From positions 434,001 through 498,000 of the forward strand of contig NZ_JAASQJ010000001.1 of NCBI RefSeq assembly GCF_011762185.1: 64,000 nucleotides of DNA. The letters run 5' to 3'. This DNA is from Dyadobacter arcticus. GTDB taxonomy: Bacteria; Bacteroidota; Bacteroidia; Cytophagales; Spirosomataceae. The notes under the pieces are model-generated. The model saw only the letters and a list, made by a program, of their open reading frames with translations. It did no database searches and was not told the DNA's origin. Shown here one piece after another: positions 44,581 to 53,841 of the stretch (position 1 is the stretch's first letter; each line of letters starts with the position of its first letter). Position numbers and translations under genes: made by a program.

Positions 44581-45441
44581 ATGAAAGCACCTATTCATAA
44601 AAATATAGAAAGCCAGGTCCGCACAGTCACTGTTCAGGAGCTAAAAGCGCCTCATTTCGATCCTAACTGGCATTTTCATCCGCATTACCAACTGTTTACT
44701 GTTTTAGAAGGAACTGGCAAGAGGCTGATTGGAGATTCCGTTCAAACTTTTGAGCCTGGGGATACTGTATTTCTCGGACCCGACGTCCCGCATCTATGGA
44801 GGAGCGATCCGGCCTATTTTGACCATTCTTCCTCACTCGCGACGCATGGAATTGTATTATATTTTCAGGAAGATTTTCTAGGGAAGGATTTTCTTGAAAA
44901 ACCAGAAATGCTTGCATTGCGACAGCTGCTCCTGGATTCAAAAAGAGGAATTGAATATAAAGGCCCACTTCGGGAGCATATCCGCAGCGAATTAATGTCA
45001 CTAACACAAACAGAAGGCTTCAAAAGTATTCTCCAACTGCTCACATTGCTGGATAAGCTGGCGCACGAAGCGGGAGGAAGTCCGATTTCAAGTTATGGAT
45101 ATGTGAATACTTATAAAATTTCTGAAACTGAGCGTATGCAAAAAGTGCATAACTATGTTTTGCAGCATTTTTATCAGGAAATCAGGCTCGGAGATGTGGC
45201 TTCATTGGCAGGGATGACGGAAGCAGCTTTCTGTCGTTATTTCAAGGCCAGGGCCAATAAGACTTTTATTGATTTTGTAAATGAGATCCGCATCGGACAT
45301 TCCTGCAAATTATTATTAGAAGACAAATGGACCATTGCACAGATCGCCTACGATAGCGGATTTGACTCCCTATCTAATTTCAACAGGAATTTTAAAAAAT
45401 ACATCGGGCAGACACCCCGGGAGTATAAGGGAAATTATTAA
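44581..45441 (+). CDS. AraC family transcriptional regulator
   Basis: The 286-aa protein has an N-terminal cupin sensor (NWHFHPHYQLFTVLEGTGKR, FEPGDTVFLGPDVPHLW) and two C-terminal helix-turn-helix motifs, from about residue 190. The second ends with the family signature IAYDSGFDSLSNFNRNFKKYIGQTPREY. It should sense a small sugar-like ligand and activate transcription. Candidates are the convergent oxidoreductase/ThuA operon and the nearby sugar genes. The gene ends 2 bp from the convergent oxidoreductase gene, with no terminator room. Confidence 0.95.
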   Translation: MKAPIHKNIESQVRTVTVQELKAPHFDPNWHFHPHYQLFTVLEGTGKRLIGDSVQTFEPGDTVFLGPDVPHLWRSDPAYFDHSSSLATHGIVLYFQEDFLGKDFLEKPEMLALRQLLLDSKRGIEYKGPLREHIRSELMSLTQTEGFKSILQLLTLLDKLAHEAGGSPISSYGYVNTYKISETERMQKVHNYVLQHFYQEIRLGDVASLAGMTEAAFCRYFKARANKTFIDFVNEIRIGHSCKLLLEDKWTIAQIAYDSGFDSLSNFNRNFKKYIGQTPREYKGNY

Positions 45442-45443
45442 GT

Positions 45444-46883
45444 TTATCCCTTCACGTAGTTTGTACCATAAGGCCCGCGCTGCGGACGGGATAGCATCGC
45501 GCTTGCTTCCTTATCTCCGATAAACTCTTCTTTCTTAGGATCCCATTTCAATTTTCTGCCCAGTTTCATCGCGGTATGCGCGAGCAAACAGGCTGTGCAG
45601 GAACGTTGGGCAATTTCCGCGTGACTGATGGTCTGTTTGCCATTCTGGATGCTCTCAATCCAGTTTTGATGCTGCTCAGGGCTTTCATACAAATGGATTT
45701 CATCGGATTGGATGACAGACCCAAGAATCTTGGCATCACTTGCGTAAAACGCCTCATTCTTTGCAGCAGATGAAGCCGCGACCGGATCGGAAGCCGTCAC
45801 GCCCACATTACCGCGCGAAACGAAGATCCAGCCATCTGTTCCTTCGAACTTTATTCCATTCGGATTGGTACCTCCGATTTCCATTTCAACACCATTGGCA
45901 TATTTCGCATTGACAAGGAAATCGCCGTGAACATCCCACAATCCTGAACCTTTGGCAGGAAAGGTCGCTTTTCCGTCGATCTCAATCGGACCGGTAAGCT
46001 CAGTGTCCATTCCCCAATGCGCAATATCAATGTGGTGCGAGCCCCAGCCGGTGATCATACCTGCCCCAAATTGCTCCAAACGCAGCCACCCCGGCCGTTC
46101 ATTCAGCATGTCGGTTTGAGAATGTACACGGTCCTTAGTGTAATAAATTTCGGGCGTTGAACCAAGCCACATCTTGTAGTTCAAATTGGATGGTACAGGC
46201 ATTTCAGTCACAATTCCGCCAGCAGGATCGCCTGGTAGGCCTACATATACTTTTTTCAATTTTCCAATCCGGCCATTGCGCACCAGTTCGCAGGTCCTTT
46301 TGAATTGCGGCCAGGGCGAAACGGAACGCTGCTGACTTCCTAATTGAAAAATAACCTTTTTCTTGATGATCATATCAGCCATCATCCGGCCTTCTTTAAT
46401 CGTCAAAGAAGTAGGCTTTTGCATGTAAATGTGCTTGCCGGCCACTGCTGCTTCCATAGCTGGTTGCGCATGCCAGTGATCGGGCGTACTGATGATAACT
46501 GCGTCAATGTCCTTTCTTGCAAGAATTTCGTGATAATCATCATAGGTTTTTACGTCCAGGTAATTCTCTTTTCCTGTCCGTTCTGCATATTTTTTCTCAA
46601 TCCAGACTTTTCCTTTGGCAAGCCGGTTTTTGTCCAGATCAGCAACTGCAATGACGTGTGCAGCCTCATTTTTAATTACTTCCGGTAAATCGTGCGAAGA
46701 ACCAATGCGCCCAAAGCCGATCTGCCCAATATTGATTTTGTTACTCGGCGCATTTTTGCCAAACACGCTTGATGGCACAATGGTCGGGAACATGGATGCT
46801 GCGATGATTCCCGCAGTTCCTGTTGCCGCCTTTTTTATGAATGATCTTCTGTCCTGGCTGATTTCCTGCTGGTTGTCTTTCAT
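45444..46883 (-). CDS. Tat-exported Gfo/Idh/MocA family oxidoreductase
   Basis: The N-terminus carries a twin-arginine signal, QDRRSFIKKAATGTAGIIA, so the enzyme is exported with its cofactor bound, as in glucose-fructose oxidoreductase-type proteins. The Rossmann motif is IGQIGFGRIGSSHD, the YMQKPTSLT block replaces the usual EKP, and HHIDIAHWGMD is typical of this exported subgroup. It should carry a tightly held NAD(P). It lies 29 bp after the ThuA gene, so the pair is probably an operon acting on an oxidised sugar in the periplasm. Confidence 0.92.
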   Translation of the reverse strand: MKDNQQEISQDRRSFIKKAATGTAGIIAASMFPTIVPSSVFGKNAPSNKINIGQIGFGRIGSSHDLPEVIKNEAAHVIAVADLDKNRLAKGKVWIEKKYAERTGKENYLDVKTYDDYHEILARKDIDAVIISTPDHWHAQPAMEAAVAGKHIYMQKPTSLTIKEGRMMADMIIKKKVIFQLGSQQRSVSPWPQFKRTCELVRNGRIGKLKKVYVGLPGDPAGGIVTEMPVPSNLNYKMWLGSTPEIYYTKDRVHSQTDMLNERPGWLRLEQFGAGMITGWGSHHIDIAHWGMDTELTGPIEIDGKATFPAKGSGLWDVHGDFLVNAKYANGVEMEIGGTNPNGIKFEGTDGWIFVSRGNVGVTASDPVAASSAAKNEAFYASDAKILGSVIQSDEIHLYESPEQHQNWIESIQNGKQTISHAEIAQRSCTACLLAHTAMKLGRKLKWDPKKEEFIGDKEASAMLSRPQRGPYGTNYVKG

Positions 46884-46912
46884 TGGATTAGGATTTAGTA
46901 TTGATGGTTGCG

Positions 46913-47755
46913 TTAATTTCTTACGACAATATCCTGCGGACTCGTTGCATAGGATTTGCTATAATTTCTAGGTTTTTGAGGGCCGATCGCCCATTCAATA
47001 GCTCCAAGAATATGTTTTCGAAGATCTTCCTGATCGTAGTCTTCTTTTTGATGTCCGATCGAAGTGTAAAATGCCCGGCCGCCGTCGTACTCGTGCCACC
47101 AAACGGACGGAAACACATTACCAAAAGTGTCCAATGCTTTTCCAGCAGGTTTCTCAATGGTTGTATGATCATTGACTGCGAGCACATTCAGGTTGACAGC
47201 CATTTCTTTAACGAAATAAAATTCATCTTTTTCACGCTTCCAGGTTTCCGGCAAATGCGCAAGGGACGGATTTTTAGGGTCGAGAATTTTTACAGAAAAA
47301 GCTTGTCCGGGCTCATGCCAGAAGAACGTTCCACCCAGCATATCCTTAAACCATTTCCATTTCCGCTCAGTACCTGACGCAGAATGTATCCCAACAAAAT
47401 TGCCACCCGCCTGAATGTAGCGCATTAATGCAACTCGTTGCGCGTCAGAATCAAATACATCATTATTGGTATTCGAAAAAATGAGAGCGTCGTATTGTTT
47501 CAGATTTTCTTCCGTGAATTTTGATGCGTCGGAAGTAGAATCTACGGCAAAGCCATGTTGCTTACCCAACGCCTGGATCGCGACAATGGAACGGGCAACA
47601 TTATCGTGGACATAACCCTTCCCGTTTCTGGTATAGACCAGGACTTTGACCTTATTCCATTTAACTTTTTGGCCGAAGGATGCTGTGGCAAAAGTTGCGG
47701 TAACTGCGAGAATGATTAGAAGTAAAACTGGTTTCAAGCAATGTATTTTTTTCAT
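46913..47755 (-). CDS. Secreted ThuA-domain protein
   Basis: A signal peptide (LLLIILAVTATFATASFGQ) is followed by a ThuA-like flavodoxin-type fold: VLVYTRNGKGYVHDN, FSNTNNDVF, VGIHSASGTERKWKW and ending WWHEYDGGRAFYTSIGHQ. ThuA proteins are found with Gfo/Idh/MocA oxidoreductases in keto-sugar metabolism, and one lies directly downstream here. The length of 280 aa is normal for single-domain members. The chemical role is unsettled; handling 3-keto-glycosides is an inference. Confidence 0.9.
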   Translation of the reverse strand: MKKIHCLKPVLLLIILAVTATFATASFGQKVKWNKVKVLVYTRNGKGYVHDNVARSIVAIQALGKQHGFAVDSTSDASKFTEENLKQYDALIFSNTNNDVFDSDAQRVALMRYIQAGGNFVGIHSASGTERKWKWFKDMLGGTFFWHEPGQAFSVKILDPKNPSLAHLPETWKREKDEFYFVKEMAVNLNVLAVNDHTTIEKPAGKALDTFGNVFPSVWWHEYDGGRAFYTSIGHQKEDYDQEDLRKHILGAIEWAIGPQKPRNYSKSYATSPQDIVVRN

Positions 47756-47780
47756 TATTTATTGGGTTTGGATAGTCTTG

Positions 47781-48475
47781 TTATGGTCTCTCATTTTCTA
47801 GTTGATCCGGACCTGTATTGCCTAAAAGCTTTTTAGCATTGTTTTGATTTACAATCTTTTTACCAGTTTTTGCTTCAATTTCCTTCCTGGTATTTCCAGC
47901 AATAGTACCGCCTTCTCTGGCTACAATTTTGTTTTCATCAAAAGTGGAAGGCAGTTTCTCCTTAGAGTGGCAAATTCATTTCCTGCCCTTACACCGCGAT
48001 TTTCCCATTCGTCGGTTAACTCTTTTCTAACCTCGATGCTTTTGAGACGTTGATTGATCCATTCTTTGCTATACCCTTTCTGAAGATATGTTTGCATGGC
48101 CCGGTCAATCGTTAACTCAGGATTTTCAGTTTCTTCAATTCTTTGGCTGCCGACTTTGGCTAACCATTGTTTAAACGGCTCCGCTTTTGGTGAAGGAATT
48201 GATTGGATGAGGCGCAGCATTTGCTCGGTATCGGCTACATCTGTTAGCCTCATTTTGCCATCCGCTGCTTCCATTTTCAAACCGTTACAATTTGTAACGG
48301 TTTCATTTCCTTCGGCTGCCAGACGTTTTTTGAGAACCCTCCAGTAAACCTGTGGATTCGAACTTTCCGTTAGTACCATTACAATATCAACAATAGAAAA
48401 GAGCCATTTCTCATTCTCCTGATCCCAATGACTTCTGATTTTTTGCTGATTAAAAAGCTTGATCTTGTTTTCCAT
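47781..48475 (-). pseudogene. Broken Bro-N (phage antirepressor-like) gene
   Basis: A 184-aa frame (start 48475, stop 47921) begins with a Bro-N domain (WLFSIVDIVMVLTESSNPQVYWRVLKKRL) and continues through RKELTDEWENRG to GNEFATL. It then ends in an unrelated tail. In the next frame the normal C-terminus continues: KLPSTFDENKIVAREGGTI, AGNTRKEIEAKTGKKIV, ending at 47781. The middle of the family, which usually links these parts, is missing. An internal deletion with frameshift has therefore inactivated it. It lies just upstream of the ThuA gene on the same strand. Confidence 0.75.
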
Positions 48476-48539
48476 AATGGTGTATAGTGTTTAGCTTAAA
48501 ATTATATTCTTAGTAAAGTTTCAGAAAGCCCCGCCCTAC

Positions 48540-49340
48540 CTAAAACCCGATCGAATTCCCACCATCCACCGGCAGGGATACACCCGTAATAAATCTGGCG
48601 GCATCAGAAGCGAGATAAACCGCTGCCCAGCCAACATCATCAGGTTTTCCCCAAATTCCCATAGGCGTCCGATCCATAGCTTTGTCGCGGCGGGAAGGAT
48701 CGCCATTCATGGCGGTAAGCATCATGGGTGTTTCTATGAAACCAGGTGCAATGGCATTGATCCTCACATTATTTGGCGAAAATTCAGTTGCTAATGCTTT
48801 TACCATGCCGCCAACCGCTGATTTGGAAGCCGTATAAGCAACAACCCGATCAATTCCGTAAAGCGCTGCCATTGAAGTAATCATGATAATACAGCCTCGT
48901 TTCCGGGCGATCATTTTCTTGCCGCACTCCCTGGTAATTGAAAAAACCGCGTGAAGATTGGTTTGGATAACCTTGTCAAAATCTTCGTCTGAAACCTCCA
49001 CAGCATGCTTCTTCATGTTAATGCCGGCATTGTTGACCAGAATGTCAATTTCTCCAAATGTCAATTCGATATCTTCAATAAGTGCGGGTATTGATTTCAG
49101 ATCTGTGACATCATTGACAACATATTTGGCATCATTCCCTAATGCAGCCACCGCTTCCTTCAACACAGATTCCCTGCGACCGGTGATGACGACCTTTGCA
49201 CCAGCTCTTATCAAACATTGAGCAATGTTAAAGCCAATACCACTCCCTCCTCCGGTGATCAGGGCCAATCTTCCTTTTAATGAAAAGATATTCAGTGTGT
49301 TACTCTCCAAAATAGTATCAGCAGTGACAGACATTTGCAA
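48540..49340 (-). CDS. Short-chain dehydrogenase; probable D-mannonate/fructuronate oxidoreductase
   Basis: The classical SDR motifs are all present: TGGGSGIG cofactor loop near residue 29, NNAG near residue 107, catalytic Ser in MITSMAALYG, and YTASK. The closing PVDGGNSIGF is typical. It starts 14 bp after the mannonate dehydratase gene, so the best guess is a fructuronate/mannonate oxidoreductase that interconverts D-fructuronate and D-mannonate, replacing UxuB. A general gluconate 5-dehydrogenase-like role is the alternative. It is cytoplasmic. Confidence 0.85.
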   Translation of the reverse strand: MQMSVTADTILESNTLNIFSLKGRLALITGGGSGIGFNIAQCLIRAGAKVVITGRRESVLKEAVAALGNDAKYVVNDVTDLKSIPALIEDIELTFGEIDILVNNAGINMKKHAVEVSDEDFDKVIQTNLHAVFSITRECGKKMIARKRGCIIMITSMAALYGIDRVVAYTASKSAVGGMVKALATEFSPNNVRINAIAPGFIETPMMLTAMNGDPSRRDKAMDRTPMGIWGKPDDVGWAAVYLASDAARFITGVSLPVDGGNSIGF

Positions 49341-49354
49341 ACAAATTTTTAAAC

Positions 49355-50578
49355 TCAGTTATTAAATTCCCGAAATGAGCGGGAAATGCTCATTTCCAAT
49401 CCTCTTAGTTCTGCGAGGGCTTTCAATCTACCAATGGCAGAATATCCAGGGTAAGTTTTTTTATGTAAATCATCGAGCATCTGAAAGCCATGATCCGGTC
49501 TCATAGGCAGGGAAAAATCCTTATAGCCTTGGTCATTGCGTCTCTGCTCCTCAGTTAACAATGCTTTGACAACTTCGTACATATCCACATCGCCCTCCAA
49601 ATGTGGCGCTTCATGAAAATTAAGGGAATAGCCCGTAATGGGATCGATTTCCCTTTTTGTTGTTCTCAAATGCACAAAGTGTATGCGATCTCCAAATTGG
49701 CGGATCATTCCAGGCAAATCATTATCCTCCCTTACCCCCAAAGAACCCGTGCAAAAAGTAATTCCATTTGCCCGTACATCGCATCCGTCCAGTAACTGCC
49801 GGAGATCCAATTCGGTACTGACCACCCTAGGCAAACCTAAAAGTGATCTTGGGGGATCATCAGGATGAATGCAAAGGTTGATGCCAAGTTCTTCCGCAAC
49901 CGGGGCTACTTCGCGTATGAAATAATACAAGTTCTCTCGCAGCTCCTTGTCCCCAATTTCATCATAGGCATTCAATAGCGTCTGGAAACTGGTTAATTCA
50001 AATGCTTCTTCAGAACCAGGTAAGCCCAAAAAGACTGTGTTGGTCAATGTACCAATTTCTTCCGGCGACATTTGAGCCAGTTTTTCCGCCGCTAATTTCT
50101 GAACTGCTGGTTCATAGTCATTAAAAGCACCCGGCCTTTGAAGGATATATAGGTCAAAAATCGCGAAATCTACCCAGACAAACCGGAGTGTTTTTTGTCC
50201 TTCAGGAAGCGTATAATCCAATGCGGTACGCGACCAGTCCAGAACCGGCATGAAATTATAGCAGACAGTCTTGATCCCGCATTTTGCTAAATTCCTTAGC
50301 GATTCTTTATAATTCTCAATATACAGCTCCCTCGAATGAAGTCCCTTTTTAATGCTTTCATGAACGGGTAAGCTTTCAACAACAAGCCAATGTAATGCTG
50401 TAAATTGTTCATTATCAGCTTCTATAAGCGTTTTTCGATCTTGAATAGCTTCTACCGTCCACACATCTCCGACTGGAACCTGATGCAACGCGGTCACTAT
50501 TCCACTGCACCCTGCCTGCCGAATATCCATTAACGAAACCGGATCATTGGGCCCGAACCAGCGCATGGTGTGTATCAT
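49355..50578 (-). CDS. uxuA: Mannonate dehydratase
   Basis: The 407-aa protein matches UxuA, which dehydrates D-mannonate to 2-keto-3-deoxygluconate in uronate catabolism. Family motifs are MRWFGPNDPVSL at the start, CYNFMPVLDWSRT, NLCIHPDDPP, GITFCTGSLGVREDNDL and HFVHLRTTKR, which contain the metal-binding His and Cys residues. The start is ATG 50578; a near-perfect 21-bp direct repeat lies just before it. It leads a two-gene operon with the SDR. This indicates use of glucuronate- or galacturonate-containing glycans. Confidence 0.95.
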   Translation of the reverse strand: MIHTMRWFGPNDPVSLMDIRQAGCSGIVTALHQVPVGDVWTVEAIQDRKTLIEADNEQFTALHWLVVESLPVHESIKKGLHSRELYIENYKESLRNLAKCGIKTVCYNFMPVLDWSRTALDYTLPEGQKTLRFVWVDFAIFDLYILQRPGAFNDYEPAVQKLAAEKLAQMSPEEIGTLTNTVFLGLPGSEEAFELTSFQTLLNAYDEIGDKELRENLYYFIREVAPVAEELGINLCIHPDDPPRSLLGLPRVVSTELDLRQLLDGCDVRANGITFCTGSLGVREDNDLPGMIRQFGDRIHFVHLRTTKREIDPITGYSLNFHEAPHLEGDVDMYEVVKALLTEEQRRNDQGYKDFSLPMRPDHGFQMLDDLHKKTYPGYSAIGRLKALAELRGLEMSISRSFREFNN

Positions 50579-50581
50579 TTG

Positions 50582-50625
50582 ATGCTACAATTTTTGAGGG
50601 GAGTATGCTACAATTTTTGAGGGGA
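50582..50625 (-). repeat. Tandem 21-bp repeat upstream of uxuA
   Basis: ATGCTACAATTTTTGAGGGG plus A occurs at 50582-50602 and again at 50605-50625, a 23-bp period. It ends 3 bp from the uxuA start codon, so it lies in the leader and may affect translation or bind a regulator. It may also be a recent slippage duplication. Confidence 0.75.
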
Positions 50626-50803
50626 TTGCTTATTAGGATCTGATCCTAAAAGCCCTCAAATTTGATTCTCCGTTTCGTATTACATGAACAGTTCACGATG
50701 TTATTGTCAGACGCAAAGAATTCAAGTTATCCCTTACATAAGGTCAGTGCGAGTCGGATTAAGGAACAAATTGGATAAATGATTACTTTTAAAAGAAAAG
50801 CTG

Positions 50804-51364
50804 ATGATAATGGAAGCCGTGGCTGAAAAACTTTACACTCTGGAAGAATATTTTGCCTTCATCGAATCACATGAAGGTCGCTATGAATTCGTAAACGGAG
50901 AGATAATAGAAATGTCCGGAGAATCGGTTACATCCAATCAGATTGCAGGAAATATACACTTTTTTATAAGAGGGTATTTAGAGGACAAGCCTTACATCCT
51001 GGTTCAAAATGCAGTTAAGTTACAAGTTCATGAAGGCCGGATTTTTCGAATTCCAGATTTCCTTATTTTTAAAGAAAGTGGAAACAAGCGTAAGTTTGCT
51101 ACGGAGCCATTACTGATTGTGGAGGTACTGTCTGAAAGCACCGCGAAAACTGACCGGTTTACCAAATTGAATGAATACAGACTAATGCCTTCACTGCAAT
51201 ATTATCTGATTGTCGAACAGGAAAGCTGCTCCATAGAAATGTATGTTCGCGAAGGAGAACGCTGGTATGTTGAGTTTTTTGACAAAATGGAAGAAATCAT
51301 TGGGCTGCCTTATTTTGATATTCGACTTCCTGTTAGCCAGATTTATAAGAAGATTGTTTTTTAA
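50804..51364 (+). CDS. Uma2 family (DUF820) putative restriction-like endonuclease
   Basis: The 186-aa protein has the PD-(D/E)XK-like pattern of Uma2: YEFVNGEIIEMSG near residue 28, then RIPDFLIF and LLIVEVLSEST, where Asp, Glu and the following residue form the likely active site. The family has very many copies in some bacteria and no settled function. It stands alone on the + strand with its own promoter region and convergent decayed gene downstream. The start could be ATG 50804 or Met3 at 50810. Confidence 0.88.
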   Translation: MIMEAVAEKLYTLEEYFAFIESHEGRYEFVNGEIIEMSGESVTSNQIAGNIHFFIRGYLEDKPYILVQNAVKLQVHEGRIFRIPDFLIFKESGNKRKFATEPLLIVEVLSESTAKTDRFTKLNEYRLMPSLQYYLIVEQESCSIEMYVREGERWYVEFFDKMEEIIGLPYFDIRLPVSQIYKKIVF

Positions 51365-51382
51365 AGAAATCGACAGGGGATA

Positions 51383-51597
51383 TTACCTCAAATTAATTTT
51401 CCCGATAAAAATCTGCTGTGTCCCAAAGCCTCTATCATACACAAGCCACTTGCCGTCTGGTGAAAAATTATCGTTATTGTCCAGATCGTGTTTGTAGATC
51501 AGGTCATGCGTGATTTGTGTTTCTTCAAAACAGAATGCTGGTCAGCCATAAATATCGGTACTAACAGAAGATAGATAAGTGTCAGAAAGCCGGGCAT
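51383..51597 (-). pseudogene. Remnant of a TolB/WD40-like secreted protein gene
   Basis: An ATG at 51597 starts a signal-peptide-like segment (MPGFLTLIYLLLVPIF), which runs to a stop after about 32 codons. In another frame follows EETQITHDLIYKHDLDNNDN and FSPDGKWLVYDRG, the beginning of a TolB-type propeller, ending soon after at KINLR. The gene has lost its body and its frame. It starts 8 bp after the stop of the operon's last intact gene, so it was probably once a sixth member. Confidence 0.7.
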
Positions 51598-51604
51598 GGC
51601 GGAT

Positions 51605-53827
51605 TTACTTTTGGGGACCGCTGATTATGCCCAGGTATCTTCCCATCCAGTAAGGTAAAAGCCAGATATCACCAGCACTGTGCTCCGAAGTACCATTGCC
51701 CCCACTTCTATCGAGACTAAACATATTTCCGTTGTGCCGCTGAACCGGCCGCTCGTCAGGCGGAAGCACTTCCTTGGTTGTCTGCTTACGGAAGTTGGGT
51801 TCAAGCAGCTCAATATCCTTTCTGTGACTATTTTTAATCACCCAGTCAATCAAATCCAGCGGATGTTCCCGCAGATACCAGACTGCCTCATTCAAATCAA
51901 ATTCTTGTGTGCCCGTTAATGCGGTGAAAATGTTCCAGGCCCCTTCTTTCTCAGGTCGTTCGGCCTGCCAGTGATCGATGATCTGAGCCTTGTATTTGGC
52001 TTTAAGCGTATCATTGAAAGCGTAACGGTAAAGTCCCCAGTAACCCACAAAATACATTTCGTCATCAGAGTGGTTCCACCCGTCAGACATATGCTTTGCA
52101 TGTTCGTCTGCATCCGCAGGTGCTTTTCCGATCACCTTCATCGAGCGCATCATGTTTTCCAGATAACCGTATTTGGTCATCAGTTCAAATGCTTTTTTCT
52201 TGTATTTTTCTTTTTTGGTGAAATGATAGGCAGTCTGAAGCATACCGATAATGTTGGACGAATTCAGTTTCCTATCACCCACATTAATTGGAAATGAATT
52301 GACATACTCAGGATTCCATTTTCCCCACATCGTAGGCTTGCCATCAAAGTCAATCAGGTACATATCGTTTTTGAGAATATGCGACATGACGGTATCAATC
52401 AATGCAATCGAACGCTTCTTTAACAAAGGATCGTCAACCAATTCAGCCATGGCCCCAAAAGCGAAAATGTGTCCGATTACCTCGTCGCTGCTGGTGGTCG
52501 ATTTCCAATCCCATTCTTTTTCGGGAGAATGCTGCCAGCGCTCAGTGTCATGCAGCTCTTTAAGATGCCCGGATCGCTCGAAAGATCTTGCAGGAAAGCC
52601 TGGAACAGGATTTACAGTATACAATCTTTCCATAGCGTCCATTGCGTCACGGCAGTTCGCCAATGCTTCGGGTGATTTGGTAGCTGCATACCTGAAAATT
52701 TCCCCTCCCAGATACATCGACGTCCATAACCCGTCATTATCCGAATCCTCCATGTATCCTGTTGACAAGTTACCATGGTCCATTTTTACCAATGCTGCAT
52801 TGAACCCGTTTCTGATATGTCTCTGCCTTACCTGATCCTCATAAAGCATCGCTTTGTCTTCCAATGTCATGGATTTGAACACAATCTGGCCAAGTCCTTT
52901 CGTAGTTAAAATCAGTACGGATTTATTCGGGCCTGCGGCAATGTCCATAACATGGTTTCCCGGAAGCCAACGCTCACCATAATAGTAATCGAACTTCCCG
53001 TACGGGCGAAGGGCAAATGCTCCTTCATTTGAGCCAAACCAAATTTTACCATTTACTTCTTTGATTGCAGTGATGTTGTTTACGGGAAGTTTTCTGTTGA
53101 CCAATCCGGCTTGTTTTCCTGAGGCAATGTTGAATGTAAGATAACCGTCTGTGGTTCCAATTATAACATTGCTTTCCTTGGACGTTAAGTCAAAACAGGT
53201 AAATCCGGCTCCGTCCAACCGTTTAGTTAGTTTTTTATCTTTTACTGAAATGGAATACAGCGACTTCTTGCCCAATATCCAAAACTGATCGACAGCGCTC
53301 TGAAAAGCAACTGCAATTACATCGTCATCCGTCAGTTTACCGCTCCAAAGATTTTGGGAATCTTTGATCAACTGTAAAGATTGACCGTCAGAGATCAGAA
53401 ACGTCTGGTCTCTTCCACCAGCCATGATATTGGCTTTGGGCAGGGAATGCTTTGAAAATAAGGTACCAGCCCAGGCATTGCTCAGGACAACCGAGTCGGT
53501 CAGGTAAGTAAATTGGTTTTCGTAGGATTTTAGCGCGGATATCTTTTTGTATTTCAAAAAACGATAGGAATCATCCGGGACAATTTTACCAGGATACAAA
53601 AACTGGCCATCGTAGGTATGTTGGAGGCCTTCCTTTGCGAGGATCTGAATGTTGCCATTGCGATCAGAACTGACCTGCATGAGCTGGGCTTTGGTGCTAT
53701 CCGAGTAGTATTTTATGCTATAATCCTGTTGGTATGGCTTGTCTTTGTATACGGGTTGGGCGCATATATTGGATACGCAAGAAATGATTGCCAGAACAGT
53801 CTGGAAGAGTGATAATGATTTTCTCAT
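51605..53827 (-). CDS. Secreted beta-propeller plus helical-barrel protein, paralog A
   Basis: A signal peptide (MRKSLSLFQTVLAIISC..., cleavage near CAQ) leads to an N-terminal region of about 300 residues with Reg_prop-like blades (VNGKIWFGSNEGAFALRPYG). A long alpha-helical region follows and resembles an (alpha/alpha)6 barrel: EDSDNDGLWTSMYLGGEIFR, SSDEVIGHIFAFGAMAELVD, WNHSDDEMYFVGYWGLYRYAF and ending LLPYWMGRYLGII. There is no histidine kinase, receiver or DNA-binding part, so it is not a hybrid sensor. It may be a surface or periplasmic glycosidase or lyase-like enzyme. A paralog is at 56105; both share TSSDE, FRYAATK and LLPYWMGRY. Function is unknown. Confidence 0.8.
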   Translation of the reverse strand: MRKSLSLFQTVLAIISCVSNICAQPVYKDKPYQQDYSIKYYSDSTKAQLMQVSSDRNGNIQILAKEGLQHTYDGQFLYPGKIVPDDSYRFLKYKKISALKSYENQFTYLTDSVVLSNAWAGTLFSKHSLPKANIMAGGRDQTFLISDGQSLQLIKDSQNLWSGKLTDDDVIAVAFQSAVDQFWILGKKSLYSISVKDKKLTKRLDGAGFTCFDLTSKESNVIIGTTDGYLTFNIASGKQAGLVNRKLPVNNITAIKEVNGKIWFGSNEGAFALRPYGKFDYYYGERWLPGNHVMDIAAGPNKSVLILTTKGLGQIVFKSMTLEDKAMLYEDQVRQRHIRNGFNAALVKMDHGNLSTGYMEDSDNDGLWTSMYLGGEIFRYAATKSPEALANCRDAMDAMERLYTVNPVPGFPARSFERSGHLKELHDTERWQHSPEKEWDWKSTTSSDEVIGHIFAFGAMAELVDDPLLKKRSIALIDTVMSHILKNDMYLIDFDGKPTMWGKWNPEYVNSFPINVGDRKLNSSNIIGMLQTAYHFTKKEKYKKKAFELMTKYGYLENMMRSMKVIGKAPADADEHAKHMSDGWNHSDDEMYFVGYWGLYRYAFNDTLKAKYKAQIIDHWQAERPEKEGAWNIFTALTGTQEFDLNEAVWYLREHPLDLIDWVIKNSHRKDIELLEPNFRKQTTKEVLPPDERPVQRHNGNMFSLDRSGGNGTSEHSAGDIWLLPYWMGRYLGIISGPQK

Positions 53828-53841
53828 TTTTTTAGGTTAGA

